DNA of 64,000 bases. Source: CAZFVY01 sp964522665. Its GTDB lineage: Bacteria; Verrucomicrobiota; Verrucomicrobiia; Limisphaerales; CAZFVY01. The notes under the pieces are model-generated. The model was not told the origin of the DNA. It worked only from the letters and a program-made list of their open reading frames with translations, and did not search any database. Shown in pieces: positions 46,701-52,852 of the stretch (its first letter is position 1; each line of letters starts with the position of its first letter). A program made the position numbers and the translations under genes. Location: positions 1 to 64,000 of the forward strand of contig CAZFVY010000015.1 of NCBI GenBank assembly GCA_964522665.1, in the 5' to 3' direction.

Positions 46701-48927
46701 CGTGACCATACCGCTGCTGCGTGGTAACGGCGGCGGCGGCAACCACCAGTTTCAATTGATCCTCTCGCTCGCGGCGGACGCTCCGGCGAGCGCCATTTTG
46801 GGCGCCCAGAGCGCCGCAACGGTCACGATCCTCGCCGCGCCGAACACGGCGCCGGTCGCCACCGCGCGCTCGGTGGCCGTGCTGGAAAATGGAAGCCTCA
46901 GCCTGACGCTTTCGGGAGAAGACAACGAGGGCGACGCGTTAAGTTTCCGCGTCGTGAACGGCCCGAGCCACGGCGCTCTGACCGGGACCGCGCCGAATCT
47001 GACCTATCAGCCAGCGGCCTATTTCTCGGGGACCGACAGCTTCACCTTCGTCGCCAATGACGGACAATTGGATTCGGCGCCCGCGACGATCGCCATCACG
47101 GTGGATTTTGTGAACCATTCGCCGGTCTTGAACCAGGCAATCCCGAACCAGAGTGGCGTCTATGGGACCGCGTTCTCGTTCACCCTCCCGGCCGGGACGT
47201 TTAGTGATCCTGACCCGGGCCAAACGCTGGCTTATACCGCCACCGGTCTGCCACCGGGGCTTACCCTGGATGCCGCGAGCGGCGCAGTAAGCGGTCGCCC
47301 GACCGTACCGGGCAGTTACCCAGTTACGATCTCTGTGACCGATAACGCCCTTCCGCCTTTGGGCGCCACTGGCTCATTCGTGATTAGCGTCGCGAAAGCC
47401 GCGTTGACCGTCACCGCCAACAACGTCGCCCGCGATTACGGGCAAACGAATCCGCCGTTAACCGGCACGATCGTCGGCGTTGCCAATAACGACAACCTCA
47501 CCGCTTCCTATAGCACGACGGCGACTCCGGCCAGCCCGGTGGGAACTTATCCAATCGTGCCGAGTCTTGTTGACCCGGGCCAGAAACTGAGCAACTACGT
47601 GGTGACCATCGTCAACGGCGCGCTGACCGTGAGAAATGTGCCGCCGGTCGTCAACGCCGGCCCCGATCAGCAGGCGGTGGTCGGAACCCAGGTCACCTTC
47701 GCGGGCAGCTTCATCGATCCCAGCAGCGTCAACGACGTGGTGAGTTGGAACTTCGGCGATGGCTCGGCGCCCGTCACCGGCACGTTGGCGCCCAAACATG
47801 CCTTCGCCAAGAGTGGCGTTTACACGGTAACCCTGACGGTTACCGACAGCCAGTCGGCGAGCGCGAGTGATACGGTCGTGGTGACCGTCGTCAGCAGCCA
47901 TAGCTTCGCCACCGACGCCTTGGCGCAATTGACGCCCTACGTCGCGCAGTCCAAACGCATCGGGAAGGCCGTCAATGACCTCACCACTAGTTTGCAATCC
48001 GCGTACTGGGTGGACGAACTTCATCTTAATCCGACCAACGGGGTAAAAGCGTTCGTCGCGTGGCGACAGACCGTCGATATGCTGGAGAAGACGCTGGCGC
48101 CTGCGCTGAAGCAACCGAGCGATCCGCTCGACGACAACGACGGCCCGGATGACGCCGTATTTACGGTCACCTTCAATGATCCCAAGCTCGACGCGTTAGG
48201 CGCCGCGGGCGTGAAGGCCGTGACGGTCGCTTTGGCCGACGTCGTAGCCGCGGCGCGCCTGATCAGTGACACGTTGAATCGGGAGAACGCGGGCTTGATC
48301 GCGCTGGATCCCAAAAAGCAGGACCGTGTGACCGACGCGTTGGCCCGAGGCAGTCAGTTCCTGGCGCTGGGCGATCAGCTCGCCGCGACGGGTGATTACG
48401 TAAATGCGATCCGCAAGTACGTGCGTTCATGGGATAACGTGCAGGATGCCATCAGTCTTGCGAATCAGAACCCGCCGGTGAAGGAATTGGTCAAGGCGGA
48501 AAACCTGCTTGAGCAGGCGATGGACCCGCAGTATTGGCTGGACGACGTGCATTTGGATCCGAGCACCGGCGATAAGGCCTTCAATCTGATGCAATCCGCC
48601 GCGCGGGAATTCGAAAACGTCATCGCCTCGGCGCAGAGTGGGAAAGTTGCCGCGTCGGCGGGGCTGCAAGCGGCGTCCGAATTGTCCGACTTGATCAATC
48701 AGGCATTGGTCGTAAGCCGGACGTACTATTTGGAAAACGTCGGCTTGGTGGCGCTGAAGTCAAAATACCAGAAATCGGTGGACACCAATCTGGGCCAGGC
48801 CAGCGCCGATCTTGACCAGGGCGCGGCCGCGACCGCCACGGGGGACGGCAATACGGCGATGTCAGCCTATGCCGATTCCTGGGACCAAACCGGCAACGCG
48901 ATCCAACAGGCGGCCAAAACGAAGTAG
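31702..48927 (+). CDS. giant exported modular protein (LamG, Ig-like, Gly-rich, MBG, PKD)
   Basis: 5,741 residues from the ATG at 31702 (a TTG at 31693 is also in frame). Signal peptide to about residue 29 ('LLAFALPARG'). Then a LamG/concanavalin-like domain ('FTIEFWAKRARTG'); a Calx-like segment; a duplicated 1,013-residue module of two Ig-like domains, a Gly-rich region with autotransporter-type beta repeats ('GTLVLAGTNTYSGGTTVAAG') and two MBG-like repeats; 20 further MBG-like 76-residue repeats in tandem plus one separated copy; three MBG_2-type domains; cadherin-like domains ('SGADSFTFTSFDGELESAP'); a 'FDANGNGVQDANEPG' Ca-binding-like segment; Calx-beta; He_PIG and PKD domains; and two copies of an alpha-helical C-terminal unit ('YWVDELHLNP', 'YWLDDVHLDP'). 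No beta-barrel or sorting signal is visible. It is probably a surface adhesin or matrix protein. Confidence 0.88.
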   Translation: MKSIEPKLANFAGLAAVAFLLAFALPARGQTPTAGYALNLDGVAGYVNLPAGEINLANSSFTIEFWAKRARTGAEFFIGQGTGTTDQYLHIGFRENDSFSFNFWADDMQTAASYTDQNWHHWACTYNSTNRARVIYQDGVVVGTSTAAANFQGSGDFHIGEGLGLYFKGNVDELRIWNVARAQSDIQAIMNSPFPFTIPGVVALLEFDQGSGTTATDSSTFGRNGTLVNGVSWVVSGAPLRFSSRLVIITSPQSAVAGVTSGTITVQRQAQNILGSWGANTSDPNLAVGLASTSAAGLFRDTGDSVNLTTITIPFGQSSASFRYKDTTAGSPVVTTSSSGLSSSQQTETITSAAATVLTAQGLAASQTAGVPASFTITAKDGFNNTATQFTGTVSFTSSDGAASLPASYTFVTADNGVHTFSATFKTVGSQSLTAAASGVTSATQSGIVVAPGAATSLVAAGYPSSITAGTAGSFTVTALDAFNNTATQFTGTVSFSMSDQAATPPTNYTFVAADNGTHTFSATFKTAGSQSLKALSTGLTPGVLPSVQVNPYVATPTTLADSGAGSLRQALLDLSAAAVSGTIDLSGLNGTILLSSPLPIIDQGVTISGPGAGSLAINGNNLYRVFFVDAPGASVLIKGVTIAKGRAKGGNGGIGNSGGGGGLGAGGGLFVNAGNVTLSGVEFVGNSAAGGNGGSIGSSGPIGGGGGGGLGGDGGAGGSLAGAGGGGYLGIGGPGGADSGGYGGGGGGGGKFGNGAGNTVAAGGGGGGLGNASGQSGGSGGGGQGGNNTSRGGNSAGANGQVNGGGGGGGDGAVSGYEGGNGGAGGKFGGGGGARMAGNAGSGGDFGGGGGAGDDGGYPGNLANAGGGGFGGGAGGAGWYNSGGLAGFGAGGGGSDFGNGGPGAFGGAGGWDDIDHRAGGGGGAALGASVFVRASNGATLTLIDSESDAGLLTPGLAGSGIVVQNQSWPASNGSSAGNSFFLLGGTTTLTIQSGTRTISGSIADWTGAPASLVKNGSGTLVLAGTNTYSGGTTVAAGTMQVTGALAASGALTIQSGATLTGTGTVGPLTIAAGATLAPGSGNGALSASSAVWSGAGQYNWQISDAAGAAGVGYDVLTVTGTLDVSAASGFAINLWSLSSVSPVTSGNAANFDNTQPHSWTLAQTTGGIVGFNAANFSVVTTAANGTGGFANVLNGGHFTIARVGNNLVLQYYPPSIITWGAPSSIVYGTALSGTQLNATANVAGTFSYSPATGTVLGAGTNTLSVTFTPTDNVDYSPATATRSLVVTPATPVITWSAPASIVHGTALSSTQLNATASVPGTFAYNPAAATVLPAGTNSLGVTFTPTDAIDFNTATATQLLVVTNGPAVSLVVAGYPSSTTAGASASFTVTAKDSFNFTSPTFRGTVSFSSTDAAAALPSSYTFVAADNGSHTFSATLKTAGSQSLTASATGLTSGAQSGISVLPAAVAGLQVAGYPSPSMIGVAGNFTVTAKDAFNNTATQFTGSVSFSSGDSAALLPTNYTFVAGDSGAHAFTATFKTVGTQSLTAAATGLTSGTQAGIVVNPYVATPTTLADSGAGSLRQALLDLSSAAVPGTINLSGLNGTITLASALPIIDQAVTINGPGASSLTISGNNLYRVFFVDAAGASVLINGITIANGHAKGGNGGIGNSGGGGGLGAGGGLFVNAGNVTLSGVEFVNNSAVGGNGGSVASNTAIGGGGGGGLGGDGGVGGSLAGAGGGGYLGIGGPGGSASNGYGGGGGGGGKFGNGAGNTQLVGGGGGGLGNASGQSGGSGGGGQGGNNTNRGGNSAGADGQVNGGGGGGGDGAVSGYEGGNGGAGGKFGGGGGARMAGNAGAGGDFGGGGGAGDDGGYPASIAKAGNGGFGGGAGGAGWSNSGGLAGFGAGGGGSDFGNGGPGAFGGIGGFDDIDHRAAGGGGGALGASVFVRASNGATLTLVDSESDAGTLTPGVAGSGFNVPNQSRLAANGSSAGNSFFLLGGTTTLTIQSGTKTISGSIADWTGALASLVKNGSGTLVLAGTNTYSGGTTVAAGTMQVTGSLAASGALTIQSGATLTGTGTVGPLTIAAGATLAPGSGNGALSASSAVWSGAGQYNWQISDAAGAAGVGYDVLTVTGTLDVSAASGFAINLWSLSSVSPVTSGNAANFDNTQPHSWTLAQTTGGIVGFNAANFTLVTTAANGTGGFANALNGGHFAIGVVGNNLMLQFYPASIITWGTPAAVVYGTALSGTQLNATANVAGTFSYTPASGVVPSAGTNTLSVTFTPTDTTNYVAATATTKLVVTRATPVITWTPPAIVYGTALSAAQLNATANVAGVYVYTPAAGVVLTVGTNTLSVTFTPTDGVDYVATSTTRPLVVTKATPVITWSAPSAIVYGTALTAAQLNATANTPGTFSYSPAAGVVLSAGTNTLGVTFTPTDSADYNSASASQSLVVAKATPVLTWATPSAIVYGTALSATQLNATANVPGTFSYTPASGVAPNAGTNALSVTFTPTDGVDYATASANQSLVVTKAVPVITWTAPSSIVYGTTLSGTQLNATANTPGTFAYSPVAGSTLGAGTNTLSVTFTPTAATNYTTASATQSLVVTKATPVVTWAAPSPIVYGTTLSATQLSATASVPGTFAYSPAVGATLGAGTNTLSVTFTPTDGVDYTVVTTTRSLVVTKATPVITWSAPSAIVYGTALSGTQLNATANVPGTLVYSPVAGTTLSAGTNTLSVTFTPTDGVDYNSASASVSLVVTKASPVITWSAPSAIVYGTTLSGTQLNATANVPGTFAYSPAAGTTPSAGTNTLSVTFTPTDGVDYATAATTRSLVVTKATPVITWSAPSAIVYGTALSGTQLNATASVPGTFGYSPVLDTTLSAGTNTLSVTFTPTDGVDYTTATASTSLVVSKATPVITWSSPSAIVYGTALSGTQLNATASVPGTFSYSPVVGTTLPAGTNTLSVTFTPTDLSDYTTAATTRSLVVTKATPVITWSAPSAIVYGTALSATQLNATANVPGTFSYSPVVGTTLGAGTNSLSATFTPTDLSDYTTATASTSLVVSKATPVITWSAPSTIVYGTALSVTQLNATANVPGTFSYSPAVGTTLNAGTNTLSATFTPTDGADYNTAATTQSLVVTKATPTITWTAPSAIVYGTLLSGTQLNATANVPGTFAYSPAAGAVLSAGTNALSVTFTPTDGADYTAVSGAQTLVVSKATPTITWSAPANIVYGTVLDQTQLNASANVPGTFTYTPAAGTTLTGGTNTLSVSFSPTDGVDYNVASATQSLVVSPATPVITWAAPPAIVYGTALSTAQLNATANVAGSFSYLPDAGATLPAGINALSVTFAPADTTNYTTATATQSLTVTPAAPVITWAAPTSIVFGATLSGAQLNATANVPGTFAYTPAAGTTPSAGTNVLSVTFTPTDGLDYSAATTTRSLVVSKATPTITWASPSNVVYGAVLDQTQLNATANVPGIFTYTPVAGTTLTAGTNTLSVTFTPSDSADYNSASASQTLVVTPATPTITWATPSAIVYGTALSATQLNATASVDGTFSYAPDFGTTLPAGANALTVTFSPTDTTNYTAATATRALTVAPATPVITWVALAPILFGAPVSGAQLNATANVPGTFSYIPATGAVLSVGSNRLKTLFTPDDAVDYTTATAAQTLIVSKATPTITWATPSNIVYGTVLDQTQLNATADVPGTFTYTPAAGTTLTTGTNALSVVFNPADGADYNVASAAQTLVVTQATPVVSWPTPDAIVYGTPLTTAQLNATANVDGTFSYLPALGTVLKASTLTLNVTFTPSDTTNYSSVDATQSLTVSQATPLITWAAPAAIVYGTALDATQLNATANVPGTFTYIPDFGATLDAGSNRLKVSFAPADAANYTFANSSQTLVVAAANQTITFAAVPDKTYGDAPITLSATASSGLPVSFSLVSGPARLTGNVLTLTGAGSVTVRAAQGGSADYLAASSVDRTFTVGKANPVINWAAPTNIVYGTALSALQLNATASVPGTFTYLPEASIVLPAGTNTLAVAFTPTDSANYNTASSSVDLVVDPAPLTITADSQEKTYGAANPTLTATYSGFVNNDTAASLNPAVMFSTTATITSAVGGYPISVTGATNSNYTITFVGGILTVAPAVLTVTADNATRVYGSTNPALTGTVVGIVNQDPITAAYHTTATVSSAVGQYDIVPSVSDVAGELANYSVTVVNGSLVVTPAGLTVTANDAARDFGTSNPAFAATLSGFVNGDGVAVVSGAAAFATTATLTSLPGVYPITPSAGTLVASNYAFTAFVNGALTVRNTPPSANPQSITVAENASANLTLTGSDPEGASLRFTVKTPPSHGDLGGTAPNFTYLPRVGYSGADSFTFTSFDGELESAPATVTITVTAVPQPPTISSIGAQTMSTNSSLHLVFSVGDVDTDLAALAVTAQSSNGTLVPNSASALNLGGAGASRSLDVTPALNQAGSATITLSVSDGTSTVSTAFLLTVSGGSTSTNFAGAALDGYISNGRVFFDANGNGVQDANEPGTQTDGQGHFNLAVDVATFDQNHNGQLDANEGHLVLVGGTDIATGLPNSGSLSAPLGATVVTPLTTVIDQLQRQNPALTSAQGAQLLLGALGVPASVSGSVNVLTYDPFNAAQAGDPNATAIQNAAAKISDTVAQASALLSGATSQSSAQLSVSVTRTLAAQVLASGQLDLSSQSGVANLITQSAAAANASLSDAVTQGAAAVVAGVNQAADAIAASGAAPETGLAQLIQVQHVAQADLAANLAAVGAGGVAIDDVVVARTGANLSAAIQAAPVGDLIGFDTRPGIVSFSGAAFQVREGGAAVQPVTLTRQQGTRGTISVVVTLSDGTATASSGDYTPGGIPVVFADGEISKTVDLTGRIAADGIVEGNETILLSVALAPGSATGSAVGLQSTATLTVIDGDSPGSFAFNSGGFSLSASGAAPNTVTIARTSGTAGVVNLTLTPTPIPGGAVPGVDYVAAPIAVTFAAGEQYRLVTIPLLRGNGGGGNHQFQLILSLAADAPASAILGAQSAATVTILAAPNTAPVATARSVAVLENGSLSLTLSGEDNEGDALSFRVVNGPSHGALTGTAPNLTYQPAAYFSGTDSFTFVANDGQLDSAPATIAITVDFVNHSPVLNQAIPNQSGVYGTAFSFTLPAGTFSDPDPGQTLAYTATGLPPGLTLDAASGAVSGRPTVPGSYPVTISVTDNALPPLGATGSFVISVAKAALTVTANNVARDYGQTNPPLTGTIVGVANNDNLTASYSTTATPASPVGTYPIVPSLVDPGQKLSNYVVTIVNGALTVRNVPPVVNAGPDQQAVVGTQVTFAGSFIDPSSVNDVVSWNFGDGSAPVTGTLAPKHAFAKSGVYTVTLTVTDSQSASASDTVVVTVVSSHSFATDALAQLTPYVAQSKRIGKAVNDLTTSLQSAYWVDELHLNPTNGVKAFVAWRQTVDMLEKTLAPALKQPSDPLDDNDGPDDAVFTVTFNDPKLDALGAAGVKAVTVALADVVAAARLISDTLNRENAGLIALDPKKQDRVTDALARGSQFLALGDQLAATGDYVNAIRKYVRSWDNVQDAISLANQNPPVKELVKAENLLEQAMDPQYWLDDVHLDPSTGDKAFNLMQSAAREFENVIASAQSGKVAASAGLQAASELSDLINQALVVSRTYYLENVGLVALKSKYQKSVDTNLGQASADLDQGAAATATGDGNTAMSAYADSWDQTGNAIQQAAKTK
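32770..35808 (+). repeat. 3,039-bp tandem module, copy 1
   Basis: Copy 1 of an in-frame duplication inside the giant gene (1,013 codons): two Ig-like domains, the 'TTLADSGAGSLRQALLD' segment, a Gly-rich region, autotransporter-type repeats and two MBG-like repeats. Landmarks at 33361, 34872 and 35353 all recur exactly 3,039 bp later, so there is no net indel between copies. The outer boundaries are approximate. Confidence 0.85.
35809..38847 (+). repeat. 3,039-bp tandem module, copy 2
   Basis: Same domain order as copy 1. Similarity to copy 1 varies along its length: the Ig-like domains are clearly diverged, the Gly-rich part moderately, and 37912-38228 is identical to 34873-35189 for 317 bp. 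Confidence 0.85.
38392..43404 (+). repeat. array of 22 MBG-like 228-bp repeats
   Basis: Each unit encodes ~76 residues of the pattern 'ITW.AP..IVYGTALS.TQL', then 'NATANVPGTF.YSP', 'GTNTLSVTFTPTD..DY' and 'LVVTKATPV'. The interval from the first unit (38392) to the 22nd (43177) is 4,785 bp, exactly 21 x 228 minus one codon; the missing codon is in the second unit ('ITWTPPAIVYG'). Its first two units are the MBG-like end of duplicated module copy 2, and the equivalents in copy 1 begin at 35353. A further unit lies at 43651 after a 246-bp different domain. Confidence 0.9.
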
Positions 48928-48972
48928 GGCGACGCGCGAGACCGCCCGCGGGCGCGGCACGAAAGAAAGTGT

Positions 48973-51900
48973 TTACTTTAAGAGCATCACTTTCCCGGAC
49001 TGATCCACGCTGATCTCATGGGCCTCGGGCGGAATGGCGCTGGTGACCGTTGTTCCGCCCGGCCAGCGCAGCCAAATTTGGGAGGGGCGTTCGGGGGTGG
49101 CCATGACTTGAACCGCGCTGTCTTGAGACCAGTAGCCGGAACCCGCGTGGATTTCGCGGGCGGGGCCGGCCCGAGTTCCGAAAATCAACCGAAGCGTCGC
49201 GCCGATGCCGTCGGGGTTCCCGGGCGGGCCGTTGAGCCTCACGCGCAAACCCGCGCGTGCCCCGGCATTGTGAAAAAGTTTTGTCGGGCCGCCGTTCTGC
49301 GTGACGACCAAATCAACCCGGCCGTCAGCGTCGTAGTCGGCCAGGGCGGCTCCCCGTTGCTCGCCATACACGGCGATGCCGCTCTCGACCGCCGAGACTG
49401 TTGCGAAGCCGCCGCCACCGTCACCACGCAAGAGCAGCCCCCGGCCAGCGTCGTACGGGGTCGTTTGCGGTTCCGTTGCAAAGAAGTTCTGACTTAGGAA
49501 AACGTCTTCCTTCCCGTCGCCGTCCAGGTCGCCAACGCACACGGCAAAGGCCGGCGCGATTTGCGCCTCCAACGGCAGCGACTTCGCGACAAAACGATTT
49601 CCTTGATTCAAAAAAACCATTGAATCGAGGGTGTTGGCTTGCAACTCACGAGCTTGTTTCAACCGCTCGCCAAAAATCTCCTCAACGCTCGCCTCGCCGT
49701 ACGCGCGGTACGTCGCGAACTTGCCCCGCGTGAAGGGACTGGCGTCCGCCATGCTGTCGAAATCGCGCCACGGCACAATCTTCTGCATCGACTGGTCAAA
49801 GTACGCTTCGACTAAGTCGGTCGTTCCAGAGCCGTTCAGGTCCCCGTAGTAGAGCGAAAGCGGTTTGGCGCGATGCCGTTCGTATTTCGTATTCCGTCCC
49901 CAGTTGCTGGCCACGATGTCCATCTTGCCGTCGTTATTGAAGTCGCCGACGCAGACGCCGTTCCACCAACCCACGAAACCATCCAGGCCCCATTCCTTCG
50001 TCGCCTCGGTGAAGCGCCCATGATCGTTGTGGAAGACGCGGATCGGTCCCCATTCACACGCGAGAATCAGTTCGGGGAAGCCGTCCCCGTCCAAATCGCT
50101 GAAAACCGCGCCGCTCACCAGACCGACCGCCTCCAGCGCCTTGGTGTTCGGCTCGTCCAAGACTAGTTTTCCGCCGGAGCTACGAAATAGTCGCGATGAG
50201 GCCGCCGACGGGTAGTGTCCCGGAATCACCCGACCGCCGACGAACAGCGCCAGTTCGCCGTGGCCATCGATATCGGCCAAAGCCAGCGGGCCAGAGCTCG
50301 CGTCGGCGCCGGGCACAATCTCGTCAACGGTATTGGCCGTAAGATCGTAACGCCGCACGCTCGACGTGTTGGTTGAGCCATCCTCGTAATTAGAGTTACC
50401 CGCCAAGAGGAATCGCTTCTGGGCGGACTTGCGCCAACCGAGTACGCTCGTCAGGTTGTTGGTTAACGGCTGGTCGAGCGGCGAATTCGTCATCGACTCG
50501 AATCCTCCCTGCCCGTCGTTGTGAAATACGGTCAGCCGACCGCCCTTGCCGCCGCTGATAATCAAGTCCTCCCGGCCGTCGCCATCGGCATCGAACCAGC
50601 TTACTCCCGGTCCTAACTGGCTCAGGCGTTTCGGCAACAACGGTTGGCGGGCAAGGTCATCGAATGGCTCTTGGTGGTGAATGTGCTTGAGCCGGTCGCT
50701 CACGTCTTGGAAAAGCGGGCTTGGTTTGGTTGCGTCGGTCACAGGCGAGGGACTGGGACCGTTGGCCGCCGCGGCTTCGTCGATCTCATAAACGCGGTTT
50801 GCCCGGACTCCGAGGATGACGCTCCTAGCGCCGCTGCGCCACTCAACCTGTATCCGCATTTCATTCGTGAGCGTTCCCGCGGCGAAGACGCGCACGGCGT
50901 CATCTCCGGAAAGATAGCGTCCGCCCGCCATCATTTCCTGGCTTTGGAGCGGGACGGCGCCGCGGAATACTTTGATCTTGGCTCCGATGCCGCGCGTGTT
51001 GGGCGACCGTCCTTTGAGCCGCACCACCACGCGCGGCGCCCCCGTGTTATTGCGGTAGATGCCGGCCGGTCCATTGAGATTATTGACCACGACGTCCAGC
51101 GAGCCGTCGTTATCCAAATCCGCCAGCGCCATGCCTTGGGCCATGTTCGTCGTATTGAATCCCCATTGGGCGCCGACTTCCTCGAAGGTCAAATCGCGGC
51201 GATTGCGAAAGGCCTGGTTGGGCAGCGGCAAGCGCGGATACATCAGCAGATTGAGGCCGACCTTTTCACGCGGCCGCCGCCCTTGCGCGCGAATCCTGAC
51301 CTCCGCGTCGGCGTCCTGCGTGTCAAAGCCCGCGCCGGCGCCGACTAAAAGGTCTTCGTAACCGTCGAGATCGACGTCGAGGAAAATCGGACACCAGGAC
51401 CATTCGGTCGCATCCAGCCCGGCGAGTTGCGCGATCTCCGTGTAGGAACCATCGCCGCGATTGAGAAACAGAGTGTTGCGATCGACTTGCGGGCGTTCGG
51501 CGCTGTAGCCGATCGGCGCCGCCGCGGCTCCCGCCCGTGAGGATTGCGTGATTCGGCGCGCATGGTCGGGACTGAGCATGTCGAGGACGATGAAGTCGTC
51601 GAACCCATCGCGATTGATGTCCGCGAAATCGACGCCCATCGACAGGCTCGAGGTATTGGGCATCGCGGGGCGGGGGAGCGCGCGGAAATGACCGTGGCCG
51701 TCGTTGAGCCAGATGCGATCCGGGCTCCAAAAATCATTGCAGACGTAAATATCGGGCGCGCCGTCGCCGTTGAGATCACGAAACGCGACGGAAAGTCCCC
51801 AGTCGCGGGGCGGGGCGGCGAGTGGGGCGCCAGCTTCGTCGCGAAATGTTCCGTCCGTCCACGAAAGCGGGGTAAAGTGACCCTTGCCGTCGTTAAGATA

Positions 51901-52641
51901 AACGAAATCGACTTCACCGTACTCGCGCAGGAATCCTTCCGGGGTGATGTACATCGTTTCGCGGTCCTCCGGTTTGAGCATCCGCTTGCCGTTGATGTTG
52001 AGCATTTCGAGGCCGGTACTGCGGACGGTTGTGCGACGATAGTTGGCGACGTAAAGGTCCAATGTGCCGTTGCCGTCGATATCGGCCAGAGCCATGCTCG
52101 TGCTGGCGAATTGTTGACTCAGCCCTGAATCCTTGGCCTCCGTGAAGTGACCTTTGCCGTCATTCAGAAAGAGCCGAGTGCCACCACCGAGCGCGTTGAC
52201 CAGCAAATCGAGAAAGCCGTCCCCGTTCACGTCCGCGAAGACGGCGCCGGTCGAGTATTGACCGGGGCAGGCCACGCCCGCTTGTTCCGTGATGTCTTCG
52301 AACTTCCAGTTTCCCAGGTTGCGGTAAAGGACATTCGGACCCTCGAGGCGGCAGAAATAGATGTCGCATAGGCCGTCGCCATCGACGTCGCCCAAAGCCA
52401 CGCCCGAACCGTTCAACCGGATTTGGTTTTCGGCGGCCTTGGCGTCGGAAAGCACATTGGTGAAACGGATGCCAGTTGCTTCCGGCGCGAGGAGCGTGAA
52501 GCCGGTTTTCCCGTCCTTGGGCACGGGCAGCGCCGCCCAGCGACAGCCCGGCGCGACCTGCCAGTCAAGGGCCGACGCCGGTACGAAGTAAAGGCAGAGG
52601 ATCGGAATAGATAAAAATGCGCGGCGGGCGAGGGGATTCAT
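48973..52641 (-). CDS. exported FG-GAP/UnbV (CRTAC1-like) protein
   Basis: 1,222 residues from the ATG at 52641, which starts a signal peptide ('RRAFLSIPILCLYFVPASA'); the frame is open further upstream but that would overlap the divergent gene. The protein is built twice over. FG-GAP/VCBS-type repeats with Ca-binding loops ('GDVDGDGLCDIYFCRLEG', 'DLDNDGSLDVVVNNLNGPAG') end in an UnbV domain near residues 535-620 ('GIGAKIKVF', 'GGRYLSGDDAVRVFAAGTL'). A second FG-GAP set ends in a second UnbV domain at the C-terminus ('GSGYWSQDSAVQVMA', 'IWLRWPGG'). Such proteins form integrin-like beta-propellers and are secreted; a specific function is not known. It is paralogous to the three genes at 55145-64000. 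Confidence 0.85.
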   Translation of the reverse strand: MNPLARRAFLSIPILCLYFVPASALDWQVAPGCRWAALPVPKDGKTGFTLLAPEATGIRFTNVLSDAKAAENQIRLNGSGVALGDVDGDGLCDIYFCRLEGPNVLYRNLGNWKFEDITEQAGVACPGQYSTGAVFADVNGDGFLDLLVNALGGGTRLFLNDGKGHFTEAKDSGLSQQFASTSMALADIDGNGTLDLYVANYRRTTVRSTGLEMLNINGKRMLKPEDRETMYITPEGFLREYGEVDFVYLNDGKGHFTPLSWTDGTFRDEAGAPLAAPPRDWGLSVAFRDLNGDGAPDIYVCNDFWSPDRIWLNDGHGHFRALPRPAMPNTSSLSMGVDFADINRDGFDDFIVLDMLSPDHARRITQSSRAGAAAAPIGYSAERPQVDRNTLFLNRGDGSYTEIAQLAGLDATEWSWCPIFLDVDLDGYEDLLVGAGAGFDTQDADAEVRIRAQGRRPREKVGLNLLMYPRLPLPNQAFRNRRDLTFEEVGAQWGFNTTNMAQGMALADLDNDGSLDVVVNNLNGPAGIYRNNTGAPRVVVRLKGRSPNTRGIGAKIKVFRGAVPLQSQEMMAGGRYLSGDDAVRVFAAGTLTNEMRIQVEWRSGARSVILGVRANRVYEIDEAAAANGPSPSPVTDATKPSPLFQDVSDRLKHIHHQEPFDDLARQPLLPKRLSQLGPGVSWFDADGDGREDLIISGGKGGRLTVFHNDGQGGFESMTNSPLDQPLTNNLTSVLGWRKSAQKRFLLAGNSNYEDGSTNTSSVRRYDLTANTVDEIVPGADASSGPLALADIDGHGELALFVGGRVIPGHYPSAASSRLFRSSGGKLVLDEPNTKALEAVGLVSGAVFSDLDGDGFPELILACEWGPIRVFHNDHGRFTEATKEWGLDGFVGWWNGVCVGDFNNDGKMDIVASNWGRNTKYERHRAKPLSLYYGDLNGSGTTDLVEAYFDQSMQKIVPWRDFDSMADASPFTRGKFATYRAYGEASVEEIFGERLKQARELQANTLDSMVFLNQGNRFVAKSLPLEAQIAPAFAVCVGDLDGDGKEDVFLSQNFFATEPQTTPYDAGRGLLLRGDGGGGFATVSAVESGIAVYGEQRGAALADYDADGRVDLVVTQNGGPTKLFHNAGARAGLRVRLNGPPGNPDGIGATLRLIFGTRAGPAREIHAGSGYWSQDSAVQVMATPERPSQIWLRWPGGTTVTSAIPPEAHEISVDQSGKVMLLK

Positions 52642-52852
52642 CGTGAGAGCGAAGGCAGGTTGGGCGCGCGCATCGGTCCGGGACGGTAACAGCGTGCGCC
52701 CGACTTGAGAACCACAAACGCGCGCTACGGCCCGTTGTATCCGCAAGGTGGGTCGTTCTCCCGCGCCGCGTTTCGCCGCGTTTCGCCTTGCGCGTGGGTC
52801 GCCAGCGCGGGTAAAGGTGACTGGTTCTTCCAAATTGAAACCGCTGTTTTTC

